The notes under the pieces: generated by a model
Databases searched by the model: none
Seen by the model: only the letters and a program-made list of their open reading frames with translations
What the model was told of the DNA's origin: nothing
In this document: one piece after another, positions 23,231 through 35,130 of the stretch
Position numbering within the stretch: the first letter of the stretch is position 1
Layout of the letters: every line of letters starts with the position of its first letter
Program-made: the position numbers and the translations under genes
Origin: Lonicera japonica
Taxonomy: Eukaryota > Streptophyta > Magnoliopsida > Dipsacales > Caprifoliaceae
Direction of reading: 5' to 3'
DNA: 64,000 nucleotides
NCBI GenBank assembly: GCA_021464415.1
Contig: CM038468.1
Location: forward strand, 40,722,969 to 40,786,968

Positions 23231-26200
23231 ACACAAGAAGCCATAATTTTGGCAAAAAAAATTCTCAAATGTGTGAAATGTAATAGCTTTGAATGGTTAG
23301 AAAAACTCATGTCTAAAGGTTCAAATAAGAACATTAGGGTTAAAATAGAAGTAAACTTAGATGATTTATGTAATAGCTATGAGACTCAAATGCATATGTA
23401 ATGAATTGAAGCAAATTTATAATAAAAGAAGTTTGCATTAACCATGGCTTATGTCCAAAAAATAACCAAACAACCAACAATAACCAAACAACCAACAACA
23501 TTAACACTAACTAATACTAGCCAAAGCAAATGGCATAACAAAAGGACTTGATTGTTTTTTAAAGATGAACAAGTTAACTAAAAAAATTTTAACATTTATA
23601 CTAGCTACATCACTGATCTAAGCTTCATTGTGAACGATTGATATCCCATCCATGGTGAGTATTAATACCTAATGTAAATGGTGCTGATGATGGAAGAGTG
23701 AACCTTGAAGATGGGGGATAAAATACCCCTTACCCTCCCTTTTACTCTGCCCCTACATTTGCCACTGTTTCCCCTTACTCTTCCCCTGCCACTGTTTCAT
23801 CTCCTTGCTACAGCAGTTGTCCTTCTAGGTGTTGGCCGTGGGATAATAAGTGCTGGCTTACTTGGACCAGCTGCACCCTCTGTTGGTCCCGTCCTAGGCC
23901 TCGTCGCATTAACCATTTTCACCAACACATTAACTATTAATATTAGGCATTAAATGAGGTAAATGTAATTATTTCTCATTCCATTCGTATCTTTTGCTGG
24001 TGTTCCTTTGCAAATGCTTTTATTATGACCCAAAATGTCATATTTACTACACTTTTTATTTTTGTTCTTCTCTGGAACTACTTCATCTAGATTCCTGAAC
24101 CTATTGTTCCTAGGCCTCCCAGCGAGCCTATAAAGAAGGGGAGGAAGGACTTTGTATTCTGGCTGTTAAAAAAATTTATAAGTTGCATACTAAAACTGTA
24201 AATGTAATGAAAGTTTAATTGGATGGACAAAGCCTTCATAAGTAGCTTTATGTGCATTAACTATCAAGCATGGGCTGCAATACCTGAAAATGGACAAGTA
24301 ATATGAATTAAAATATATTAATATTCAATGATGAAAATGGACAAATAATTAAAAATGGGAAAGTAATATGATTGTACTTACTTCTCCCATGATTCCCTCA
24401 TTAGTAGTATCACAGCCATAACATGAATATAAGGAACACTTAAGACTTGTTATTCACAACAATTACATGTATTTGCCCTTAAGTCCACAGTCCAAGTCAC
24501 CCCAACTTTATCAATAACCACATGCATGTAATCCGTTGAGCCTTTGGCAGTGTAGTCCTTATATTGCTTTTTGTACTTCTTAATCAATTTTTCAACCCTT
24601 AGAATAACAATTAAATCACCCATCTCTTGAGCTGCCCTACACCTTCTTTTATACAACATTGATATTACCATAAGTTAGTAATTTTGAACAAGTTTCACCA
24701 GTGGCAAGTCCCTTAACTAAATGATCATGTTGTTATATGATTCGGAGAAATTGTTGGTCAAGTACTCACATTTTATAGTAGTATCCAAGAATTCTCTAGC
24801 CCAAGTGTATTGCTTTCATCTTTAAATAGTTGCTTTATCAATTTCTTATGGTCTTCCACTCTATATACTCTTGCAGCCTCCTAACATAAGTGCATAAAGT
24901 GATCACCCATGTGCTTAGCTTTGAAATTCTTATACAAATGTCTTATGCAATGCCTATGTCTACTATTAGGAAACAATTCTCTAACTGACTCCAACAAACC
25001 CTTGCACCTATCTGAAATAAAAGTGACAATATTCTTATGTCTCATGAGATGTAGTTTTAGAATTGAAAGAAAAATCCACAATGATTCATGATCTTCCCCT
25101 TTAGCCACATACATTGCAAGAAGGAACAAACCATTATTGCCATTAACAGATATTGCAGAAAGGACTGCCCCTCCATATTTACCCTTTAAGAAACACCCAC
25201 AATGCCCAATTAGTGGCCTGCAACCATTCATAAACCCATCTAAATAAACTTTGAAAGCAATACACAACCCCACAAACTTATTGTCCACTCAGCAATACTA
25301 CCAAGATTCTTTAAAAGAATTTGCCTACACAACTCTAGACACATTTTGTACCCTTCATCACACTTTCCAAATATATTTTCATAAGCAATGATTATTGCCT
25401 TATACGCAGAATCATAAAAAAGTTTCACACCAAACTTATGCCAAATCTTAGTGATAACATCTTTTAGTTTGAACTCTTTATGATTTCTTATCCAATCCTC
25501 TATAGTTATTGTTAGTCTTTTGCCTAAATTCAAACTTGTTATTGATCGCATGATTCCTTAAGTAAGTCCTACATTTTTTCATTGTAGACCACTCCATCTT
25601 CTAATGAATTTTATTAGTTTTATCACTTTGTGGTACACATTGACCCTCTCTATCACTATCTGCCTCCTTGAAAACATCATTTATTTCATCGACAAACTCC
25701 CTAAACTCAGGAAAAACCCTTTCATTTTGTTCCCTATTGTTCCTATTTTCAACATTGTCCTCTGCCTCTTCTGCATCATATTTCTCCCAATCCCATTTCT
25801 CAAAGCCATTATTTTTTAATTCACATTCATTCTCCAACCATTGCAAATTACCATAATCACTGTCTTTATCATTATCAACCCCATTATGGTACTCTTCCTC
25901 AGCATCTATATTGTCAAACCCCTGGATTCTATAAGGAGATTGAATAGTTAAAGAAAATCAACTTTAACACTAGCCAATTCAGAAACACCAATACTACTGA
26001 ACTAATAAACCTTATTGATCAGCTCAGACTTGGGAAAAATGAGATCAACGTCATGCATGGTGACCTGTGTTTGTGTTTGTTTATCCACAATAAGTTCCAT
26101 GTTTTCATTCCTAATTAGTGATTCATTTCTTGCAAAGTCCGTGTGACGCCCTGAGTGATGAGTACTCCCTTGTGTGGAGGAATGGTAGCTCGAGCGATGA

Positions 26201-26320
26201 GTACTCCCTTGTGTGGAGGAATGGTAGCTCAAAGGGGCATCCCACACCGGAAGTTGGGGGATCCTTGGAGACCCATATAAGTAAGATATGGTCGCTAATT
26301 AAGTACGAGGCCTTTTGGGT

Positions 26321-26423
26321 AGCTCACTGGCTTCGGATCCCATGAGAACTCCGAAGTTAAGCGTGCTTGGACCAGAGCAATCCAGGGATGGGTGACCCCC
26401 TGGGAAGCTGGTCGTGAGCTCCC
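26321..26423 (+). promoter_or_regulatory. 5S-rRNA-like Pol III promoter in left Cassandra LTR
   Basis: It matches plant 5S rRNA through CCGAAGTTAAGCGTGCTTGG (box A region) and GGGATGGGTGACC...CTGGGAAG (intermediate element and box C). It is part of the LTR and not a true 5S gene: the 5' third differs and there is no tandem 5S array. Confidence 0.9.
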
Positions 26424-26773
26424 AAAAACAAAGCCGTGAGGGTAGATGTCCTGGGGCTGAGGCCTGTCTAGGACGCTACCCAGAGCGGACAATATCGTAC
26501 TGAGGTGCGACCGGGTCGTTACAAATGGTATCAGAGCGGACCCCATAGAGTACGGTGTGTCGACGAGGACGTCGATTCCCTTGGGGGGAAGGATGTGACG
26601 CCCTGAGTGATGAGTACTCCCTTGTGTGGAGGAATGGTAGCTCGAGCGATGAGTACTCCCTTGTGTGGAGGAATGGTAGCTCAAAGGGGGCATCCCACAC
26701 CGGAAGTTGGGGGATCCTTGGAGACCCATATAAGTAAGATATGGTCGCTAATTAAGTACGAGGCCTTTTGGGT

Positions 26774-26876
26774 AGCTCACTGGCTTCGGATCCCATGAGA
26801 ACTCCGAAGTTAAGCGTGCTTGGACCAGAGCAATCTAGGGATGGGTGACCCCCTGGGAAGCTGGTCGTGAGCTCCC
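26774..26876 (+). promoter_or_regulatory. 5S-rRNA-like Pol III promoter in right Cassandra LTR
   Basis: The same unit as 26321-26423, with one C-to-T change (CAATCTAGG). Boxes A and C are intact. Confidence 0.9.
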
Positions 26877-27299
26877 AAAAACAAAGCCGTGAGGGTAGAT
26901 GTCCTGGGGCTGAGGCCTGTCTAGGACGCTACCCAGAGCGGACAATATCGTACTGAGGTGCGACCGGGTCGTTACAGTCCGTGATTTTATCCTTATCATT
27001 AGATAGTGAAATAGGGTGAAGAACAACTAAATGGTAATTTACATTTTTCCATCAACCCGTGTGATCTTCTAATAAAAGTGGCATGGTGGGGGTAGCTTGT
27101 TCTTCTTTTTAAGGGTACTAAACTCTTTACCTTCTCCCATTATCCTAAAAGAATCATATATATATATATATCGTATAAGATAATTGTTGACCTTATAGGT
27201 CTTAATCTTATTTTGATAATAATAATAAATCAATCCTATGTAATTTATCATGTTTCTTAATGTAAGTTTATAGTTCATTTACTTAAAAAATCAAGAAAA

Positions 27300-28620
27300 A
27301 CATGTCATATGACAAGGATCATCGAAATACTATTCGGTCAAGTCAACAAAGCATTGAACAAGACAAGGAAAATCAACATCTTCACAATGCAATTCATGAA
27401 GATTAAAATCAAAGAAATATGCAAAATATTCAAGGCAAAAGCTTCAAGTGAAGATCAATTGAAGAAACAAATCGAAACATTTGAAGATTCGTTAATTCGA
27501 TAATTGAGTGAGTGCTTAGGATTTATGTAAAGTTTGTTGTTTGATTATTTATATAACTTATACATATTGATATAGTATTCATAGATTTATCAAAATAAAG
27601 TTTGAATAAAAATTCCTTTAGGAAACACCATTCTTACAAAAATCGGTTTTTAAAATTCATAGTAATTTCAAACAATCATATTTTGAGTTTTCCCGAAAAT
27701 ATGTATCTTAGGAACATATTTTTGAGATTCTTAAAGCATTAGAATTGATTTTAGAGTTAAATTGCAAAGTCCAAAATTTGAGATTTTGGCCAGATAGACA
27801 GAGCCCATCAGTCGACTGATGCTTTTGAATATAGCCATCGGATTTCTAATTTTTTACCATTTTTGGTATCAAACTTCTACCAAATCTCTAAAACAGTTAT
27901 ATCACTTTTAGGACTATATATACACTATTTAAGACATATTTTGACAAGTTTGAATCAATATAGAAACATATTCTTCATCTATCTTCATCATTCAAATATT
28001 CAAGAATACATTTTGATCAATCATTCATTCATTGAGCTATAAATCTTGATCAAACAAGATAACTCTAGTGTGAGTTTCAATTATATCTATCAAACACTTG
28101 ATAGTTGTTATTCATTAGTGTGAATCACCAAATAATCTATATTCAATTGTGAGAAGTAAATCACATAGGATAATAATAAGGTAAATTCTTATTTAGTAAT
28201 TGTGACAGATAAATCTTATAGATTTGCAAGTTAGTATATCTTGTGAGAAGTGTAGTGGGTATAGCTACATTGTGAGTGTTGTGTGTGTAACAACATTTGT
28301 ACTGCGGTTTGATTTTCACCCGGAAGAAAATCAATTTTAGTGAAAATTCTCGGAGGACTATCCGAGCGCGGACGTATGGTTTAGCAAAATCGAACTGCGT
28401 GAACAAAACGTCTTACGCTTCAATCAGTTTAATCATTCTAACTCAAGCTATTTATTTTTCTTGTTATATCATTGCTTGATCTTGGGTTTGTTTGATTGAT
28501 TTGCTTATTTTCCTTGATATATTTGTTTAGCTTAATTGAATTACCTAAATAATTTTAAAAAACTTTTTAATTCCGCTTTAAGTTTTAAAAACCCTATGCA
28601 CCCCCCTCTAGGTTTGATTT
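27300..28620 (+). repeat. Possible Copia-type (SIRE-like) LTR remnant
   Basis: The stretch has the feel of a long plant Copia LTR: a CAGTCGACTGATGC palindrome at about 27810, GTATAGCTACATTGTGAGTG, CCGAGCGCGGACGTATGG and a tail with CACCCCCCTCTAGGTTTGAT at about 28599-28618. I found no TG/CA termini or target duplication and no second copy, so both limits and class are tentative. It lies inside the MULE. Confidence 0.35.
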
Positions 28621-29395
28621 CCGACCAATAATAATATTATACATACACAAGCAAAAAATCACCAAATAGACAAAACCCCAACGAAAATCTATAATTGCAT
28701 GCATATAGAATAAAACAACAACCATCAGTTATTACAAAAGACAAAAAGTAGTATAATAATATACATATGAGCACAAAAGTCTATGAATAGTATAAATATA
28801 TATATATATATATATAAAGTGCCAAACCCCCTTAACTTTATTCGAAAATGGGACCACAAACCCTAAATTATTGCAATACATGATTCTTTATGTTCCTCAA
28901 ATAGAAACATCTTTTTAAAACGGATAAAAAAATAAGGTTCAAAAAGGGGCGTACCTTTCAATGAAGGACAACCTTGATTGTAGAGAAATCTAACTTTCAG
29001 TGATGAAAAATGGCGTCTAGAGTTTTTATTCCTTCACCTTCAGTTTGATCCTTATCTTCCTATAATTAAAATGGCATCTAGTGGCATCAATTTGGTACGA
29101 TTAGGTTTTCTTTATCTGGGTTTTTTTTTACTTTCTATCATTTCTCTCTCTCTCTGTTCTTTTCTATGTTTGATCGTATAGATGTGTGGTGGTTTATGAT
29201 GGTGATAATGTTTGAGAAATGCCGAGGGCAATCAAAGAAGTCTACATTTTTTTTGACACATTTAACAGTCAAACATACTTAACTGGTAGAAAAGTGTGAA
29301 ATGGTACCCAAAGCTCAATAAACAAAAACTTTGGTACGTAAAGCTCAAATATGATAAATTAATGGTACTCAAAACCCAAATAAGCCCTAAATATA

Positions 29396-30083
29396 AGTAC
29401 ACAAATAATCTCACAACAAAAAAAAATCATTAACAAGGACATCTGAAAAATAAAAAAAAAGAGTATTTAATTTTTTTTCAATTATATAGTATTTTGTCAA
29501 AACAAAAATTAAAAGATAGAGAGAAACTGCTGTGAACCAAAGAATTAAAAAAATATATAGAGATTTTAGAGAAAGAATGAAATATAAAAAGTGATGCATT
29601 GTGATTATAGAAAGACGTGTTAAAGAATATGAATACTTTGTAAAAAAAAAGGAATTAACTAAAAATCTCGTTAAAGAAAGCTAATAAAGAGTTTTTGTTT
29701 CAAACCCTTTTTGTATTTTCATATATACATGTAATATAAGTACACCAATAAAGTAATAAACTAGCAAAAAATAAACCATATATATATCAATGAAATTTGA
29801 ATTTTTTTAAAGAGAGTAATTAATATTTCTCCAACTATCAGGGCTCGAACTCTTAAGCCGTGGCTCAAAAACATTTCCACTTAGAATCACCAATTTCACA
29901 TAGATTCTAGTATCCTAAAATCCATCACTAATATAATAAAAGTGTGTTACTGTTTGTAACAAAAAAAAATGTATAACTAAAAGCCATATTCGAGTGCTAG
30001 ATGACTCGTTTAGAACGTTAATAGTCATGCCATATAATTATTTTACTTAAAACAATAAAAATGAAATGAATTTTGTCAAATTA
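29396..30083. other. Spacer between two MULEs
   Basis: A-rich sequence with no coding, RNA or bounded repeat feature recognised. Confidence 0.45.
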
Positions 30084-30092
30084 AATAATATA

Positions 30093-30741
30093 AGAATAAT
30101 TGCAAAAAATGGTAACATACTTTGCCTGTTTTTCCACTTTGGCCATTTTACTTTATTTTTCATGAAAAATGGTAACATACTCTTAATTTTTTTCACCGTT
30201 AGCCATTCCGTCTTGTAGACTTAACAACGCGTTGATATGGAAATTTTTTCCTAACATGGCATGCCAACTCAGTGATGACGTCATAAGACATCTTTGAATT
30301 TATTTTTTTAGAAAATAATTAATTTAATGATTTGGAATATATATACTAGGCAGTAACCCATGTCTAGTCACATTAAAGCTTTTGGGTTTTCTGTTGTGTT
30401 TTTAAGTTTGTGTATACTACATAACAATTCCTAAATCTTACCCGCAATGGTTGAGGAAAACTCCGATTGATTTGTGGCAATACATTTCTAGTTGAGGAGC
30501 CCATATGTATGTAGATGTATATGTATATAGGATTTCGATCATAGATCTAGGGAAAGAAATTCTAATGTGTGTACGGGATTTTGATTATAGATCTAGAGAG
30601 AAATTCTAATATGTGTGTGTATTTATAGAGTAAGGGACAATTCCTTTTGAATCTTAAAATTGTATAATGAATTAAAGATTATATAGTCGAGAATGCAAAA
30701 TGTTTTTCATGGTGGATAGTGTTTTCGGCATTAGTTATGTA

Positions 30742-30781
<40 letters not shown>

Positions 30782-30996
30782 CCAAATCATCAAATTAAAT
30801 ATTTCCTAAAAAAAATTAAAAGATGTTTTGCCACGTCAGCAAAATTTTGCCATATCAATGCACCGTTAAGTCTATTAAACGGAATGGCTAACAATAAAAA
30901 AATGAGAGTACATTACCATTTTTCATGAAAAATAAAGTATAATGGCCAAAGTGTAAAAACAATTACACGTGCGTTACCATTTTTCACAATTATTCT
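30093..30996. mobile_element. Short non-autonomous MULE with very long inverted repeats
   Basis: The 904-bp element starts AGAATAATTGCAAAAAATGG and, read in reverse from the right, AGAATAATTGTGAAAAATGG. Inverted similarity continues for about 150 bp (CACTTTGGCCATT, ATTTTTCATGAAAAATGGTA, TTAGCCATTCCGT) and then weakly towards the centre. A perfect 9-bp duplication AATAATATA flanks it (30084-30092 and 30997-31005). The centre has two near copies of ATTATAGATCTAG...AAATTCTAAT and an AT run (30748-30779). No transposase is present. Confidence 0.85.
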
Positions 30997-31065
30997 AATA
31001 ATATATCATGCTTACTCTTCTTATCCCATGTTTCAATCGGAGAAATGTCTTGGCTACATGTAACG

Positions 31066-31283
31066 TGTAGGATAAGAGGATAGGATATAATAGTTAAAGT
31101 TATTATATTCTATGTTAGGTGTTTATTTGAATTCAGTATCAGGACATATTATTTATCCCACAAAAACCTATGATTCTACCAAAAGAGGAATTAACGATCC
31201 CACCTCCATGGTGGGATCATTTTATCATGTTTAGATAATATTAAATAACCCTATGCCACCATTTAATTTGACACATCAAATGC
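31066..31283. repeat. Probable MITE family B copy, decayed
   Basis: It shares the family B layout: GTGTAGGATAAGAGGATAGG near the left end, a central hairpin TCCCACCTCCATGGTGGGAT at 31199-31218, and TTTGACACATCAAATGC at the right. The ends are too worn to fix exactly. Confidence 0.4.
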
Positions 31284-31494
31284 ATTTATGTATATGATTT
31301 ATTGGGATAGTCCTCCTTTAATTTTGAATTAAAGTAGCTTTAGACTTTGATGTACTAGACACAAACACACATGCGAAGCATATGTACATGTTATTTTCAT
31401 GCACACATAAATTCAGGACTAGCCCTAGGCCTAGGTGGCCCAGGTAGTCATCTAAGGCTCCTAATATAGCAAGGCCCCCGAATTTTTTAGGTCT

Positions 31495-31534
<40 letters not shown>

Positions 31535-33833
31535 GTTATAATGAATAAAATAATTTTTGGTTGAACAAAAGTAAACAAAGCAATATTTGTTCTGGCGATT
31601 GACGGTGCTTATCTTGTAACTCAAGATCTCGAGTTTGAACCCTGGTGTGGGTAGGATGGATACTCAATCTTTTAGTTCACTTTGGCAATCTAATTTACAT
31701 GACAATTAATGACTTTGTTGCTAGTCCTCACTCCGATTTATTTCACGATACTTCGCAATCCTCAAGTGTTAGTTTGTTTTTCTCTTTACGTATTAGTATA
31801 TCAATATTCAATTTTATTATGTCAACTAGGTGACTTTTGAAAAAGATTAGACAAGAATACAAAAGAGCCCCAAACAAAAATCCACCTAGGGCTCCTCAAA
31901 ACTCAAGACCGGCCCTACATAGATTAAATATAGAATGCGAAGAATAAAACATAAAAGTATTCTTTATTGGTTCTTTGGTAAGTCATCTTCCCTATTAACC
32001 TAAAGCTTGTATGTTCGAGTTCAATCAATATTATCTTTAAATAAAAAAATAAATATATGGGTACAATAAAAAAATCAATTGAATTTAGTGTGATAACCGC
32101 TTTCTATTGATTCTATTTTATTAGTATAAATCGGAAATAATTTGCCGTGATCCATTCCTTTTATATTGATGCAATATATATCATTTTTTTTTAAAAACAG
32201 GTAGTGATAGATTTAGGTTGTTCTTTGGAAGAGGGGAAGGAAGAAAGATCAAACGCTGTGATTCCCCATGTGAAATATCACATGCTTAACTACTTGATGT
32301 ACTACCATTTAAATAAATAAAGCTTTCCAGTTTTGGCAAAAGAATTAGTCATTATAAATTTATCTAAAACATTTTTATCTTATTTATTTCGGGTCCATTA
32401 TATTGGGAGTTATATATTTTTATCATTACAATTTGTAAAAATTTTATTTTAAAAAGAAATTATCTAGAGCAAAGTTAAAAATGAGGTGAGTCTTTCACCT
32501 TTCGCTTCATCTGATTCGCAATAACCCTTTTGCTATCACCCGTTGGTCAAACATCAAGTGTATTAATGTATCGGTTGTATTGCTTATCTATGATGAGTCA
32601 CTCTACTTTCCGTCGGGCTACATTATGCATTGTGTGTATATTTAGTTGCATCATTCTCATTTACATGGAGGCCCTCCATAAAATATACACCAACTAGGCT
32701 TCCTACTTTTAAGGACGGTTATGACTTCAAATTAATGGATTTTAAATTTTGTTGCTGTCATAATTATTTTTAAAAATTAATGGATTTTAAATTTTGTTGC
32801 TGTCATAATTATTTTTAATAATTAATGGATTTCTAATTATGTTCTAGTCATAACTAGTTTCATTAAAAATGTATATACGTGGTTTGAATATATGACTTTG
32901 GATTGAAATCTAAAGTTTTATCCACCAAACCAACACCATCTATATTTTAATTTTTTACTTCAAACTAGATAATGCATGAGGAGAAAAAAATGTGCACGTA
33001 AATGCATCACGTGTGCTTCTGTATCTAGTGTGTATATAAAAAGTGAGACTAGAGATAATTGCGGATTCTTTTTATAATGATACATTAATTCCACATTGTC
33101 CATATAAACTATCTAGTAGTTAAGATTATCATACACAATTTAGATACAATTATTTAGCCATGTCATATCTATAATGGCATACACAAAACATTAGGTAATG
33201 TTTTTTGATGATTTGGTCGTCTATCATCAAAACATTAGGTAATGTTAAATTTGGATTTGACACCAGATTCCGGTGAGTCTCATTTGGATCTTGGTTATCT
33301 TTTTGATGGATATAATGTCGGCAAGTATGTGGCGTTAGATGGACTTTTTGATTATTCTGTTATAGGTACGTTTTGTTTTGTTAGTAACGTAGAAAATTTG
33401 AATTATATTTGCATAGAATTTTTAATTTCACAATTAGAGCTAAATTCTTTCTTAGTTTCCCGATCATTTTCAATCAAAACCTTTTGCTATTAAATGGCAA
33501 TTGATACGTACCAAGCTCAAAGAACTCCTATCCGACCAAACCGTTGTCGAAACTACGATTATTACAGTGGTGGCAATTGTAGTGGAGGTAATTTTCTTGA
33601 TTTTAAATTTAAGTAACAGAGAGTACAAAATTTTAATGGAATTTTTGTTATAAGCCTCAATCTAATGAAGTTTTTGGTGTCATAAGCTGCATGGAGCTTG
33701 AGTGTTACAAGGAAGAACAATAGTGTGTTCCAAAAAGATATTTTAGTCAACGTACATGATATTTTACGGTCAATTAAAGGAAATATAAAAAGTAGATACT
33801 GATATACCTATTAAATTAAAAACGGATGCTAAG
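31284..33833. other. Intergenic DNA with microsatellites and a tandem repeat
   Basis: It contains a TA run (31499-31528), GC-richer CCTAGGCCTAGGTGGCC and GACCGGCCCTAC blocks (31420-31440 and 31908-31920) that may be decayed transposon ends, and the tandem repeat at 32731-32861. No frame here resembles a known protein; 33242-33493 (83 codons) was examined and left uncalled. Confidence 0.4.
32731..32861 (+). repeat. Tandem repeat, three units of 44-46 bp
   Basis: Units start at about 32731, 32777 and 32821 with ATTAATGGATTT. The first two are almost identical through TGTTGCTGTCATAATTATTT and the third is diverged. Confidence 0.75.
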
Positions 33834-34173
33834 AGTATTTTCAATGGCATAACTAAAATAATAATTATAATTAATTTTAATAATATTGACTAAAAACACT
33901 TTAATGGCATAATCAAAATTTAGCAAACTTTTAACTAATAGCTAAATATATTCTCTTTTTATCAAAGTTAACAATCTTTTTCAATAAATAAAATGAGAGA
34001 CTTACTAATTTTATTGGCTAAAAGAGGATCTTTTCATTGAGAACCCTACAAATTTGGTTATTGAAAACAAATAGTTATTAAGAAGACATACATTGTTAAC
34101 TTTAACAATTTATTAAATTGATAATAAAAAATTATTTTAATTATTCAATTTTAGTTATTCCATTGAAGATACT
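33834..34173. mobile_element. MITE family C copy 1
   Basis: 340 bp with inverted ends AGTATTTTCAATGGCATAAC and, in reverse, AGTATCTTCAATGGAATAAC. Diverged copy 2 is at 34743-35130, sharing CACTAATTTTATT..TTAAA and TTATTTTAATTATT blocks. It abuts the family A element that follows. Confidence 0.6.
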
Positions 34174-34177
34174 ATAA

Positions 34178-34498
34178 GGCCTCGTTTGGTTCACGGAAAG
34201 GAGATCAATTTCCTTATCTTTCTCATGGAGGTGGGAAACTAAATTTCTTGTCAAGTTTCCTTTCTTGTGTTTGGTAAAACATGAAAAATATTTAGGTAAG
34301 ACTATTATTGTCCAAATTTTTTGTAATAAATGCTTGGAAATCACATGGAAAAATCAATCCCATGTGTTTTGAGAGGAATGGTTTTACCCCCTAATTTCAC
34401 TCTCCCAAGAAAGTGTTTCCGGAATTTATGCTTGCCAAACAAAGGAAAAGAAAAACTTTCATTTCTCGAGTATTAAAATTCGTGAACCAAATGAGGCC
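34178..34498. mobile_element. Tourist-like MITE, family A copy 2
   Basis: 321 bp with ends GGCCTCGTTTGGTTCACGG and TTCGTGAACCAAATGAGGCC. It aligns along its whole length with 8797-9119 (for example ATGGTTTTACCCCCTA and AAAGTGTTTCCGGAATTT). The flanks TAA and TTA suggest a worn 3-bp duplication. Confidence 0.8.
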
Positions 34499-34501
34499 TT
34501 A

Positions 34502-34739
34502 GAGTGTGTTTGACGTGCCAGATTAAAGAGCCGGATAAGATTATTTAATTCTTTACGGATGGGATAAAAAAATTCCACCTCTTAGGTGAGATTTAATTTG
34601 TTAATCTCTCTCTTAATGGGATAAGAATGTTAAGTGGGATAAATAATCCACCCGGATGTCTAATCCTAACGAACATCAAACATGGAATAGCATAAAGTTA
34701 TCATATTCCGCCATTTTATCTTACACGTCAAACTCAGCC
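34502..34739. mobile_element. MITE family B copy 2
   Basis: The ends GTGTGTTTGACGTGCCAGAT and, in reverse, GGCTGAGTTTGACGTGTAAG are inverted. The central hairpin CCACCTCTTAGGTGAG corresponds to that of copies 1 and 3. It starts within four bases of the end of the family A element. Confidence 0.6.
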
Positions 34740-34742
34740 TAA

Positions 34743-35130
34743 ACGTATCTCTAATGCTATAATTAAGATAACAATTTTAACAATATTATGTAAAACTATT
34801 ATCGTAATGGCATAATCAAATGTTATCTATCCTTTAACCAAAAACCAAATCTACCATTTTTATAATTAAAGTTAATAACACTTTTCAATAATCAAAATAA
34901 GAGACTCACTAATTTTATTAGTTAAAATAATTTTTTAAAAATGTAGATAATCTTTTCAATTTTTTTTAATTCAAACAGATTAATTTGTAATGAATTAATA
35001 TAATAGGCTTTACAAATTTAGTTATCAAAAAAAATAATTATAGCATACTTTGCTAACTTTAATAATTTCTTAAATAATAATAAAAAATTATTTTAATTAT
35101 TTAATTTTAATTATTACATTGAAGATGTTG
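34743..35130. mobile_element. MITE family C copy 2
   Basis: A diverged relative of 33834-34173. It starts GTATCTCTAATGCTATAATT and ends TACATTGAAGATGTTG, with the same order of internal blocks. Confidence 0.5.

Larger units (their letters stand above)
26142..26976 (+). mobile_element. Complete Cassandra TRIM retrotransposon
   Basis: The 835-bp element has two LTRs (26142-26523, 382 bp; 26594-26976, 383 bp) that start TGTGACGCC and end GTCGTTACA. Between them are the initiator-Met-tRNA primer site TGGTATCAGAGC (26526-26537) and a purine tract TTGGGGGGAAGGA (26581-26593). The duplication GTCCG flanks it (26137-26141 and 26977-26981). The LTRs differ by one substitution (CAATCC/CAATCT) and one G insertion, so the insertion is recent. 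Each LTR holds a 5S-rRNA-like promoter and a 39-bp tandem repeat (26153-26191 and 26192-26230 in the left LTR). It encodes no protein and relies on other elements. It landed in the MULE transposase pseudogene. Confidence 0.95.
24003..27060 (-). pseudogene. MULE transposase (MURA-like) pseudogene, interrupted by Cassandra
   Basis: On the minus strand the pieces occur in transposase order. N-terminal parts lie at about 27050-26982 and 26136-26002, split by the Cassandra insertion. An acidic linker is at 25846-25601. The pre-catalytic part is at 25551-25240 (CDEGYKMCLELCRQ). The catalytic MULE domain is at 25288-24881 (GCRPLIGHCGCFLKGKYGG, FISDRCKGLLESVRELFP, RHCIRHLYKNFK). LTNNFSESYNN follows at about 24750, a SWIM-like VDLRANTCNCCE at 24490-24450, and a zinc knuckle KKCSKYDILGHNKSIC at 24057-24010. 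Frame changes and stops break it many times. The first catalytic Asp (usually DG.FLKG) is Cys at about 25200, and the zinc knuckle has Tyr in place of its second Cys. It cannot make active transposase. Confidence 0.85.
22553..29386 (-). mobile_element. Degenerate 6.8-kb Mutator-like element (MULE)
   Basis: The element is bounded by inverted repeats of about 150 bp: GGGACATTTGGGTTT at 22553 and, in reverse, GGCTTATTTGGGTTT at 29386. Shared blocks such as ACCAAAGTTTTTGTTTATTG and ATTTCACACTTTTCT follow. A perfect 9-bp duplication CTAAATATA flanks it (22544-22552 and 29387-29395), the MULE hallmark. It contains a minus-strand MULE transposase pseudogene (24003-27060), a plus-strand zinc-finger pseudogene with its own TATA box (22768-23230), a Cassandra element nested in the transposase region (26142-26976) and a Copia-like LTR remnant (about 27300-28620). 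It descends from an autonomous element but is now inactive. Confidence 0.85.

Noticed and set aside
26295..26737. Frames of 60-144 codons in Cassandra
   Set aside because: They are products of the 39-bp repeats and the 5S-like region; Cassandra encodes no protein.
26321..26876. Two genuine 5S rRNA genes
   Set aside because: Only boxes A to C match, the 5' third differs, and both lie inside LTRs with a primer site and target duplication: Cassandra.
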